From contig JANMZX010000405.1 in the NCBI GenBank assembly GCA_031383745.1, positions 1 through 8,925 on the forward strand: a DNA stretch of 8,925 bases, written 5' to 3'. The stretch is from CAISIP01 sp031383745 (lineage in GTDB: Bacteria; Pseudomonadota; Gammaproteobacteria; Burkholderiales; Burkholderiaceae_C). Positions 1-5,897 of the stretch are shown here, one piece after another (position 1 is the first letter of the stretch; each line of letters begins with the position of its first letter). Made by a program: the position numbers and the translations under genes. The notes beneath the pieces were generated by a model. The model had not been told where the DNA came from. It ran no database searches and worked only from the letters and a program-made list of their open reading frames with translations.

Positions 1-28
1 GGGTTTTTAATCGGAACCGCCAAAACCC
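1..28. repeat. Imperfect inverted repeat at the window edge
   Basis: GGGTTTT at 1-7 is the exact reverse complement of AAAACCC at 22-28, with a minor CG/CG pairing inside the 14-base centre. It could form a weak stem-loop at the end of an upstream transcript, or be part of an operator. No T-tract follows it and the window starts at its first base, so its function cannot be decided. Confidence 0.3.
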
Positions 29-47
29 TGACGTGTCGGCCAAATAG

Positions 48-58
48 ATGTCTGACAT
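48..58. promoter_or_regulatory. GntR-type operator-like palindrome 1
   Basis: ATGTCTGACAT is a perfect 11-base palindrome around a central T. It carries the GT-NNN-AC core known for FadR-subfamily GntR operators (general form TNGTNNNACNA), with A/T instead of T/A at the outermost positions. It covers the proposed -35 element. The regulator encoded 1 kb downstream in the same operon is the obvious candidate ligand; this is inferred, not shown. Confidence 0.4.
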
Positions 59-78
59 TTTGTAAGTTGTCATACAAT
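52..78 (+). promoter_or_regulatory. Candidate sigma-70 promoter of the dapA-like/gntR operon
   Basis: CTGACA at 52-57 matches the -35 consensus at five of six bases, and TACAAT at 73-78 matches the -10 consensus at five of six. The 15-base spacer is short, which could mean a weak or regulated promoter. Both elements lie inside the two operator-like palindromes. Transcription would start near 85, leaving a leader of about 60 bases before the start at 147 and making an ATG at 87 unlikely as the real start. Confidence 0.4.
67..77. promoter_or_regulatory. GntR-type operator-like palindrome 2
   Basis: TTGTCATACAA fits the FadR-subfamily GntR operator form TNGTNNNACNA at every specified position. 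It lies 19 bases centre to centre from palindrome 1, roughly two helical turns, so two dimers could bind on nearly the same DNA face. It overlaps the proposed -10 element, as expected for a repressor site. A wider inverted repeat, TTGTA (60-64) and TACAA (73-77), overlaps it. Confidence 0.5.
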
Positions 79-121
79 ATTTTCATATGGATCGCCTCCG
101 TCGATGCCTGCGCGCGGGCCG

Positions 122-150
122 GGAGGGGCGCCATGACCCGCACACCATGA
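122..150 (+). promoter_or_regulatory. Perfect Shine-Dalgarno plus five-codon leader frame
   Basis: GGAGG at 122-126 lies six bases before an ATG at 133 that opens only five codons (MTRTP) and stops with TGA at 148-150. That stop overlaps the ATG of the DapA-like gene at 147 as ATGA. The only good ribosome binding site in the leader is therefore placed for the mini-frame and is about 20 bases from the gene's own start. Ribosomes may load at 133 and re-initiate at 147, giving translational coupling. Alternatively the site serves 147 directly at poor spacing. Confidence 0.35.
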
Positions 151-1079
151 ACACATTACCCTTGTCGGTGGAGGAGTTTGCCGGTTCCGTGCTGGCGGTC
201 CCGCCGCTGGCCCGCCATCCGGACCTGTCGATCGACGTCGCGAACAACCTGCGTCTGGTGCGCCACATCGAGGACGGCGGCCAGCGCATCCTGCTGTATG
301 GCGGCAATGCCAACCTGTACCACTGCGGCCTGCAGGACTATGCGCAGATGCTCGACATGCTGGACTCCGGCACACGCGACACCACGCGCGTGATACCCGC
401 CGTGGGCCCGGACTACGGTCGCATGATGGAGCAGGCGCGGCTGTTGGGGGGTAGTGGCTACCGCACGGCGATGGTCCTGCCCATGCAGGGGTTCACCAGC
501 CCTGACGGCATGGCCGAAGGCATACGGCGCTTCGTCGACGCGGCGGGCATGCCGGTGACGCTGTACCTCAAGAGCGAGCAGACCATCGACATCGAGCGCA
601 TCGGCGGGCTGGTGGACGAAGGTCGCATTCTCGTGATCAAGTACGCCGTGGTGCGCGAGGACCCTGCGCGCGACCCGTATCTGGCCGCGCTGGTGCAACG
701 CATCGGCGCGGCGCGCATCGTCAGCGGCATGGGCGAGCGCCCGGCCCCGGTGCACCTGGCCCGATTTGGCCTGGCGTCGTTCACCACCGGATGCGGCTGC
801 ATTGCGCCGCGCGCCTGCATGGCGCTGTTGCAGGCGCTCAAGCGGGGCGACCTGAGCAGTGCCGAGCAGATCCACGCGCGCTTCATGCCACTGGAGAACC
901 TGCGCGAATCCGTCTCGCTGATCCGCATATTGCACGACGCCGTGACGCTCAGCGGCGTGGCCGACATGGGCGCGCAGCTGCCCTTGCTCAGTGCGTCTCC
1001 GCCCGAGCGCATGGGCGAGGTCCAGACCCTGGCACGCGCCCTGCTCGCCTACGAGCAACAGCAACAGCCGCCGCAATGA
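147..1079 (+). CDS. Dihydrodipicolinate synthase/N-acetylneuraminate lyase family protein
   Basis: A 310-residue protein of the DapA/NAL class I aldolase superfamily (TIM barrel, cytoplasmic), close to the usual family length. The Schiff-base lysine is probably K165 in VIKYA, and the paired tyrosine Y140 in VTLYLK. The glycine-rich loop after strand 2, which reads GTTGE-like in true DHDPS, here reads YGGNANLYH (51-59), so lysine biosynthesis is unlikely. Family members cleave or dehydrate 2-keto-3-deoxy sugar acids and similar keto acids; the substrate here is unknown. The start at 147 is preferred over the in-frame ATG at 87, which has no ribosome binding site and sits at the predicted transcription start. 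It shares an ATGA overlap with the GntR regulator, so the two are co-transcribed. The C-terminus is a short Q/P-rich tail encoded by a CAACAG repeat. Confidence 0.85.
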   Translation: MNTLPLSVEEFAGSVLAVPPLARHPDLSIDVANNLRLVRHIEDGGQRILLYGGNANLYHCGLQDYAQMLDMLDSGTRDTTRVIPAVGPDYGRMMEQARLLGGSGYRTAMVLPMQGFTSPDGMAEGIRRFVDAAGMPVTLYLKSEQTIDIERIGGLVDEGRILVIKYAVVREDPARDPYLAALVQRIGAARIVSGMGERPAPVHLARFGLASFTTGCGCIAPRACMALLQALKRGDLSSAEQIHARFMPLENLRESVSLIRILHDAVTLSGVADMGAQLPLLSASPPERMGEVQTLARALLAYEQQQQPPQ

Positions 1080-1771
1080 CCATGGGTACCCAGCTCGGCA
1101 CTGGCCTGGTGGACCGCGTCTACCGCGAGATCCTGGGCTCGATCGTGGCCGGAGAATTCAAGGAGGGCGACAAGCTGCCCACCGAGCTGGCATTGACCGA
1201 GCGCTTCGACGCCTCGCGCCCGACCATCCGCGAGGCGCTCGCGCGCCTGCGCGCCGACGGCATCACCAGCACCCGGCAGGGCTCGGGCACCTTCGTGACC
1301 AGCCGCCCCGACCCCGACGTGCCGCGTTTCACGCCGCTGGAATCGCTGTCGGACGTACAGCGCTGTTTCGATTTCCGCATCGTGGTCGAGTCGGGTGCGG
1401 CAGCGCTCGCCGCCAGCATGGCCAGCGACGCCGACCTGGCGCGCATCGTGCGCTGCTGCGAGCAGCTCGACCAGGTGATCGCCAACCAGGCGGTCGGCGC
1501 CAGTGAGGATTTCGACTTTCACCTGGCGGTTGCCCGCGCCTCGGGCAACCAGTTTTTCGTCTCGGCGATCGCATCGATGCAGGCCCAGGTGATGGTGAGC
1601 ATGAACCTGATGCGCAACCTGTCCTTGCTCAAGAGCGTCGAGCGGCAAAAAGTGGTGCAGGTGGAACACGAGGCGGTGCTGGTCGCGCTGCAGCGGCGCG
1701 ACGCCGCCGGGGCCGGGCAGGCGATGCGCAGCCATCTGGAGCATGCCCGCAACCGCCTGTTCGGCAAGTAG
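1076..1771 (+). CDS. GntR family transcriptional regulator, FadR/FCD subfamily
   Basis: A 231-residue regulator of usual FadR-subfamily length. Residues about 10-77 form the GntR winged helix: LPTELALTERFDASRPTIRE is the helix-turn-helix and RQGSGTFV the wing. Residues about 93-228 form the all-helical FCD ligand domain. Its expected metal-binding set is visible as D145 and H149 in EDFDFHLAVA, H198 in VEHEAV and H220 in RSHLEHA, so a carboxylate ligand coordinated through a metal is likely (known for the family). The ATG at 1076 overlaps the stop of the DapA-like gene as ATGA; a second ATG at 1082 is possible. There is no clear ribosome binding site, so translation is probably coupled. It most likely controls its own operon through the palindromes at 48-77, usually as a repressor relieved by a pathway acid. 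Confidence 0.93.
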   Translation: MTMGTQLGTGLVDRVYREILGSIVAGEFKEGDKLPTELALTERFDASRPTIREALARLRADGITSTRQGSGTFVTSRPDPDVPRFTPLESLSDVQRCFDFRIVVESGAAALAASMASDADLARIVRCCEQLDQVIANQAVGASEDFDFHLAVARASGNQFFVSAIASMQAQVMVSMNLMRNLSLLKSVERQKVVQVEHEAVLVALQRRDAAGAGQAMRSHLEHARNRLFGK

Positions 1772-1772
1772 C

Positions 1773-1785
1773 CGGGCACGGCCCG
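1773..1785. terminator. Short GC hairpin between convergent genes
   Basis: CGGGC-ACG-GCCCG forms a five-pair stem with a three-base loop in the 27-base gap between the convergent gntR and kinase-like genes. There is no T-tract on either strand, so it is at best a weak or Rho-assisted end signal. Confidence 0.2.
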
Positions 1786-1798
1786 CCGGGGTGCAGCG

Positions 1799-3313
1799 TC
1801 ATCCTGCGGCGGGTGGCGCCAGCAGCGACGATTGCTCGTCCGGCGCCAGCGGTTCGATCCACTGCATCTGCTGTTCCAGCACGGCCACCGTGGCCTCGGA
1901 GGCATCGCGCCCCAGCGCCTGGCGCTTCTCGATGCGCGCGCGCAACTCGTCGGGCGCGGCCATCGGTGCGAGGATCGCGAACGGAACGCCCAGCTCGTGC
2001 GCCAGGGCGCGGAACGTGTCGCGTTCGGCCCGCTTGAGGAAGGCCGCATCCACCACCACCGACCAGCCGGCCCGCAGCAGCATGGTGCACTGGGTGCGCA
2101 GGTGCGCATAGGTACGGGCATGCGCATCGGGCGCGTAGATCCCGACACCGATGGCCGAGCCGCTGCGCTGCTTGAAGGGCAGGCGGAACAGCCGCTTGCG
2201 CTCCACGTCGGAGCGCAGCCGCAAGCTGCCGGCGCCGGTGTTGGTCTGCAGCAGCTGCGTAGAGGCCACGGTCTTGCCGCAACCCGACAGTCCGTGGGTG
2301 ATGACCAGCCTGGCGCTGCCGGGGCGTGCCAGTTGTTCGGCCAGGGCCAGATAGTTCAGCACCTCTGGCTGCGCCGTGTCGTGGGTCTGGGCGTCGCGTA
2401 TCGCCGCCACCTTGGCCCGCACCATGGCCCGGTACACCGCGTAGAAACGCAGCAGCCGGGCACCGTCGTAGTCCCCGCTGCGGCTCAGGACCTCGTTCAC
2501 GAACCAGTTCGCCAGGCCCGGCTGCCCGTGGTCCAGCAGGTCGATGTAGGTGAAGGCGATTTCGCTGACGACATCGATCCAGCGCAGGTCTTCATTGAAT
2601 TCGATGCAGTCGAACATCCGCACCCGCTCGTCGATGCACACCAGGTTGCCCAGGTGCAGGTCGCCGTGGCACTCGCGCACCCGGCCCCCGGCCTTGCGGG
2701 CCTGGATGACCGGTGCGAGCCGGTTGAATTCAGCCGTTGTCCATTGGCGCAGCTGTGCCAGCTGTTGCTGGTATCCCGGCGCCTGCAACAGTTGCTGCAG
2801 TTCGTCGAAATTTTCCAGCGCCGGTGCCAGCACCTGCTCGGGGGTTCCGAAGCGGGAGGCTGGCGCAGCGACCGCGGCGCGCGCATGGAACCCGGTCAGC
2901 GTCGCCGCAAGGTCGGACAGGTGCTCTGCGCGCAGGCCGCCGCGCTGGCACAGGTGGTCGAGCCGGCCGTCTTCATCGAAACGGCGCATGCGCACCGCAT
3001 ACTCCAACGGCGTACCAGGGCCGCCCCAGCGGGGATCGTCCGTCGTGCCGACCAGGGCCACCACATCCAGGTAGATGTCGGGCGCAAAGCGGCAGTTCAG
3101 GCGCAGCTCGTCGTTGCAGCAGGCATGCCGGAGTTCCAGCGTGCTGTAGTCCAGAAACGGAAGTTTCAGCGGCTTCTTGATCTTGTAGGCGAAATCGCCG
3201 GCCAGCAGGACCCAGGAAATGTGCGTCTGCACCAGCGTCACCCCGGGTACGGCACCCGGGTAACGCCCTGGCTCGAGCAGGGCCTGGATCAGGGGGGGCA
3301 GGTCGGTGTCCAT
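1799..3313 (-). CDS. Two-domain kinase-like protein: APH-fold phosphotransferase plus P-loop ATPase
   Basis: A 504-residue cytoplasmic protein that fuses two kinase-type domains. Residues about 1-330 resemble the aminoglycoside phosphotransferase fold: AYKIKK (42-47) looks like the ATP-binding lysine segment, HGDLHLGN (216-223) is the Brenner catalytic loop with D218, and MFDCIEFN (233-240) holds the metal-binding aspartate D235. Residues about 335-500 form a P-loop kinase domain with Walker A GLSGCGKT (341-348), RSDVERKR (367-374) and VVDAAF (420-425), like the zeta-toxin/polynucleotide-kinase-like AAA_33 group. This fusion is known from genome annotation ('bifunctional aminoglycoside phosphotransferase/ATP-binding protein'), but its substrate is not established as far as I know; antibiotic resistance should not be assumed. 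An ATG at 3322 is an equally possible start; neither has a clear ribosome binding site. It is divergent from the CAP-domain gene and convergent with gntR. Confidence 0.85.
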   Translation of the reverse strand: MDTDLPPLIQALLEPGRYPGAVPGVTLVQTHISWVLLAGDFAYKIKKPLKLPFLDYSTLELRHACCNDELRLNCRFAPDIYLDVVALVGTTDDPRWGGPGTPLEYAVRMRRFDEDGRLDHLCQRGGLRAEHLSDLAATLTGFHARAAVAAPASRFGTPEQVLAPALENFDELQQLLQAPGYQQQLAQLRQWTTAEFNRLAPVIQARKAGGRVRECHGDLHLGNLVCIDERVRMFDCIEFNEDLRWIDVVSEIAFTYIDLLDHGQPGLANWFVNEVLSRSGDYDGARLLRFYAVYRAMVRAKVAAIRDAQTHDTAQPEVLNYLALAEQLARPGSARLVITHGLSGCGKTVASTQLLQTNTGAGSLRLRSDVERKRLFRLPFKQRSGSAIGVGIYAPDAHARTYAHLRTQCTMLLRAGWSVVVDAAFLKRAERDTFRALAHELGVPFAILAPMAAPDELRARIEKRQALGRDASEATVAVLEQQMQWIEPLAPDEQSSLLAPPAAG

Positions 3314-3467
3314 AAGCGCCATACTGCCAGAACGCCAAGGCGCAGTGTGCCGTGGCGTGGCACCGCATGCGTGCGCACCGTGCGTTGGCTCAATCGGCCG
3401 CCCTGTCGGCCGTGGACCGCCGTGGTGCGGACCCGCGTGACACAATGCCCGCTGAATACGCCCTGCC
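3314..3467. other. Divergent intergenic region, no clear promoter
   Basis: About 150 bases separate the divergent kinase-like and CAP-domain genes, so both promoters should be here. CACAAT at 3441-3446 could be a -10 for the CAP gene but lacks a matching -35. GTGCC (3347-3351) and GGCAC (3359-3363) form a small inverted repeat. Nothing else is convincing. Confidence 0.3.
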
Positions 3468-4337
3468 GTGCACGATGCGGCCCATCGACACGTGACCACC
3501 TCTCAGACCCTGTTGCGCGCAGCCGTTGGCGCCAGCGCGGCGCTGGCCCTGCAGGCCGGCGCGCAAACCGCAGACCTGTTGCGGCTGCTGAACGGATTGC
3601 GCGCCCCGGGCGGCGCATGTGCTGCCGCGGCGCCGCCGCTGGCGCAACGCGATTCGCTGGACGCTGTCGCGGCGCAGCTCGCACGTGGTGTGGCGCTCGA
3701 AGCAGCCACCAGATCGACCGACGACCGCATGAACGAGGTCCAGGTGCTGAGTTTTACCGGCCCGCGCCAGGGCGCGCGGGCACAGGCGCTGGTGGCCAGC
3801 CAGTTTTGCGCGCAACTGGCCCGGCCGGCTTTGTCCGCAGTGGGTGTTCACGCCCAGGGGTCCCAGAGCTGGATCGTGCTCGGCGAGCCGTTTGCGCCAG
3901 CGGTGGGCCTGACGCAGCGGCAGGTCGAACAACGCATGCTGGTACTGGTGAATGGCGCGCGTGCAGAAGGCCGCCGCTGCGGTGACAAGGTGTTCGCCGC
4001 CGCCGGGCCGGTGCGCTGGAACGACACGCTGGAACTGGCGGCGTCCGGCCATGCGTCCGACATGGCGGCGCATGACTATTTCAGCCACACGGGTCGCGAC
4101 GGCGCCACACCCGCACAACGCGTGGCGCGCGCGGGTTACCAGTATGCGATGACCGGCGAAAACATCGCCGCCGGCCAGCTGACACCCGAGCAGGCGGTTG
4201 CCGGCTGGATCAAGAGCCCGGGCCATTGCGCCAATCTGATGCAAGGCGGCTACCGCGACATGGCGGTGTCGTACGCCGTCAATGCGAGGAGCCGCCTGGG
4301 CGTGTACTGGGTGCAGCAGTTCGGCGCGCCGCGGTAG
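3468..4337 (+). CDS. Secreted CAP-domain (SCP/PR-1-like) protein with decayed N-terminal repeat
   Basis: A 289-residue exported protein. The N-terminus looks like a Sec signal peptide (core about 15-30, cleavage probably after AGA near residue 32). Residues about 152-288 form a CAP domain. HASDMAAHDYFSH (195-207) gives the first conserved histidine segment, GENIA (230-234) the conserved glutamate, and W247 with SPGHCAN (250-256) the last histidine motif; the fold ends in VYWVQQFG. C171 and C254 may form a disulfide. Residues about 35-143 look like a degraded copy of the same fold, with LLNGLRAPGGAC resembling LVNGARAEGRRC, but without the His/Glu residues. The start is a GTG at 3468; a GTG at 3492 would give a shorter, more typical signal peptide, and neither has a clear ribosome binding site. 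Bacterial CAP proteins are extracytoplasmic; their biochemical role is mostly unknown. Confidence 0.85.
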   Translation: MHDAAHRHVTTSQTLLRAAVGASAALALQAGAQTADLLRLLNGLRAPGGACAAAAPPLAQRDSLDAVAAQLARGVALEAATRSTDDRMNEVQVLSFTGPRQGARAQALVASQFCAQLARPALSAVGVHAQGSQSWIVLGEPFAPAVGLTQRQVEQRMLVLVNGARAEGRRCGDKVFAAAGPVRWNDTLELAASGHASDMAAHDYFSHTGRDGATPAQRVARAGYQYAMTGENIAAGQLTPEQAVAGWIKSPGHCANLMQGGYRDMAVSYAVNARSRLGVYWVQQFGAPR

Positions 4338-4348
4338 CTCTGCGCCTG

Positions 4349-4373
4349 CCGGCGGCCGCTTCGCGCGGGCCGG
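4349..4373 (+). terminator. Bulged GC stem-loop after the CAP-domain gene
   Basis: CCGGC (4349-4353) pairs with GCCGG (4369-4373) and CCGC (4356-4359) with GCGG (4365-4368), leaving a GG bulge and a TTCGC loop: nine pairs starting 12 bases after the CAP stop codon. It lies in the 71-base gap between convergent genes and could end transcription from either side. No T-tract follows, so the call is weak. Confidence 0.3.
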
Positions 4374-4408
4374 TCGCTCGCGGCGGCCGTGCTGACGCGC
4401 AGCGGGAA

Positions 4409-5125
4409 TCAGCGCGGGCGCATCTGCGCCACGCCACCCCACTCCTCGGGGCCGATACGCGCCACGATGACTTTCAGGTTGGTCGGGTCCAGCACCACGG
4501 CGTGGGCCTCCTGGATGGAGAACCCGGTGGCTTCCCAGAAGATGCCGCCGTGCGCCATCATGAACAGGTTTTTGCCTGCAGCCGGCCGTGTGGCGAAGAA
4601 CGACAGCGTGCGCGCCTTCTGTGCCGGGTCCTTGCCCACCTGGCCCTCGCCCGACAGCATGTCGGTCGGCACGGCGCCATCCACGAAGAACGCCGCTGAT
4701 TCGATGGCCCGGCAGTAGCGGCTGCTGAACAACCGATCCAGCGGGATGCCGGTCTGGCGGAATTGCAGGCCCGCAGCCTGAAGCTCGGTGCGGCCGGCGT
4801 CGGACAACTGGCGCTGGGTGTGGCACTTGTCGAGGTCGAAGGTGCTGTTCGTGCGGTTGGTGCGCTCCAGTTCGATCTGGTCGTACTGGGTGCGACCGTG
4901 GCGCATGTAGATCACATAACCGCCCCGGGCCAGGGTGGCGGCGATGGCCTGCGCGCCCTTGACCAGCGGCTCCGGGTCGGTCGCCGGCGGCGGTGCGAAG
5001 TTGACGTGGCTGGTGATGCCGATCTGCGAGTTGCTGGTGCAACCGGCCAGCAGGCAGAAACCGAACACGGCCAGCAGGCGGCGTGTGTGGCGGTACGCGC
5101 CCAGGCGCGATGCAGGTGTGTCCAT
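4409..5125 (-). CDS. Histidine phosphatase family lipoprotein
   Basis: A 238-residue protein of the phosphoglycerate-mutase-like histidine phosphatase superfamily. It begins with a lipoprotein signal peptide: arginines at 7-16, hydrophobic core about 17-27, lipobox LLAGC with the lipidated C29. The next residue is T, not D, so outer-membrane sorting and a periplasmic active site are expected. YMRHGRTQ (73-80) carries the phospho-accepting H76, SSRYCRA (134-140) the second arginine (R136), and MAHGG (190-194) the second catalytic histidine H192, so the active site looks intact. The substrate is unknown. The ATG at 5125 is chosen because AAGGAA lies just upstream and because an upstream start would bury the signal peptide. 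It follows the HAD gene on the same strand after 77 bases, so it may be the operon's last gene or have its own promoter. Confidence 0.88.
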   Translation of the reverse strand: MDTPASRLGAYRHTRRLLAVFGFCLLAGCTSNSQIGITSHVNFAPPPATDPEPLVKGAQAIAATLARGGYVIYMRHGRTQYDQIELERTNRTNSTFDLDKCHTQRQLSDAGRTELQAAGLQFRQTGIPLDRLFSSRYCRAIESAAFFVDGAVPTDMLSGEGQVGKDPAQKARTLSFFATRPAAGKNLFMMAHGGIFWEATGFSIQEAHAVVLDPTNLKVIVARIGPEEWGGVAQMRPR

Positions 5126-5129
5126 GGGG

Positions 5130-5135
5130 TTCCTT
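5130..5135 (-). promoter_or_regulatory. Ribosome binding site fixing the lipoprotein start
   Basis: On the minus strand AAGGAA lies four bases before the ATG at 5125. This selects that start over the in-frame ATG codons further upstream, which would add a non-signal extension of 27 residues. Confidence 0.6.
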
Positions 5136-5202
5136 GTGGGGGTGCCGGTTGGAGCGTAGCACCGCCGCTTGGTTCCCGGGCCGGCCGCGCGGCTAACGGC
5201 CA

Positions 5203-5889
5203 TCACTGCGCGGTGGGGCGCGGCGGCAGGTGTATTGCTTTCCAGCCGCGTTCGGCCGCGATGGCCGCCAGCCTCGGATCGGCATTCACCACGACCGGGG
5301 TATCGACCGCCTCCAGCAGCGGCAGGTCGTTGATCGAGTCGCTGTAGGCCGTGCTGTCGTAGTGCGCCAGTGCGGCACCGCGTGCTGCCAGCCAGGTGTG
5401 CAGGCGCGTCACCTTGCCGCCACGCATGTTGAGCGTGCCAGTCGAGAACCCGGTGAAACGGCCGTCCACCAGTTCAGGCTCCGTGGCCAGCAGGTGGCCT
5501 ATGCCCAGATGGGCCGCGGTGAGCTCGGTCAGGAAGTGGTTGGTGGCGGTGGTCAGCACCACCAGGTCGCCTCGTGCCTGGTGCTGCGCCACCAGTTCCA
5601 TCGACGCGGGTGAGATACGGGGCGCGATGACGTCGCGCATGAATGCCTGACGCAGCGGCTCCCAGTCTGCGGGCGTGCGCCCGGCCAGTGTCGACAGGTA
5701 GAAGTGGGCGAACTCCACCGGGTCGACGGCCCCCACCCGGTAGCGCGCCTCGATGTCGGCGTTGCGGGTGGCGAAAGTATCGCGGTCCAGCATGCCCCGG
5801 GTCATCAGGAAGTCGCACCACAACACATCGCTGTCGCCCGACAGCAGGGTGTGGTCCAGGTCGAAGAAAATCAGGCCGGGGGCTGCCAC
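5203..5889 (-). CDS. HAD-IB family phosphatase (SerB-like fold)
   Basis: A 228-residue cytoplasmic hydrolase with the full haloacid dehalogenase set: motif I FFDLDHTLL with nucleophile D10 and acid/base D12, motif II LTTATN (112-117), motif III K159 in RGGKVTRL, and motif IV YSDSINDLPLL with D184 and D188. A helical C1 cap sits between motifs I and II, as in the phosphoserine-phosphatase-like HAD-IB group. The substrate is not evident; it lacks features that would make it SerB with confidence. The start is a GTG: 5889 gives the usual short leader before motif I, while a GTG at 5901 would overlap the aldehyde dehydrogenase stop as GTGA. Either way it is the fourth gene of the tight operon, so a small phosphomonoester linked to the amine/alcohol pathway is possible but unproven. 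Confidence 0.88.
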   Translation of the reverse strand: MAAPGLIFFDLDHTLLSGDSDVLWCDFLMTRGMLDRDTFATRNADIEARYRVGAVDPVEFAHFYLSTLAGRTPADWEPLRQAFMRDVIAPRISPASMELVAQHQARGDLVVLTTATNHFLTELTAAHLGIGHLLATEPELVDGRFTGFSTGTLNMRGGKVTRLHTWLAARGAALAHYDSTAYSDSINDLPLLEAVDTPVVVNADPRLAAIAAERGWKAIHLPPRPTAQ

Positions 5890-5897
5890 GGGATGTC

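Noticed and set aside
87..146. ATG at 87 as start of the DapA-like protein
   Set aside because: It lies at the predicted transcription start, has no ribosome binding site, and would add an Arg-rich 20-residue extension not typical of the family.
791..1075. Upstream extension of the GntR frame back to 791
   Set aside because: It lies wholly inside the DapA-like gene in another frame; the GntR domain begins shortly after the ATG at 1076.
156..1076. 306-codon minus-strand frame opposite the DapA-like gene
   Set aside because: The plus strand encodes a clear aldolase-superfamily protein; the antisense product is His/Gln/Arg-rich and featureless.
147..1079. Genuine lysine-biosynthesis dapA
   Set aside because: The GTTGE-type loop is absent and the partner is an FCD GntR regulator, which suggests catabolism.
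1832..3985. 717-codon open frame on the + strand opposite the kinase-like gene
   Set aside because: A high-GC shadow: its translation is low-complexity Arg/Gln/Ala-rich without motifs, while the minus strand encodes HGD and P-loop signatures.
4350..4389. Direct repeat CGGCGGCCG at 4350-4358 and 4381-4389
   Set aside because: Nine GC-only bases in a very GC-rich intergenic stretch are readily explained by composition; no attachment-site or element boundary is nearby.
3390..5162. 590-codon minus-strand frame across the CAP and histidine phosphatase genes
   Set aside because: It runs antisense to the CAP gene and out of frame within the phosphatase gene; no domain is visible.
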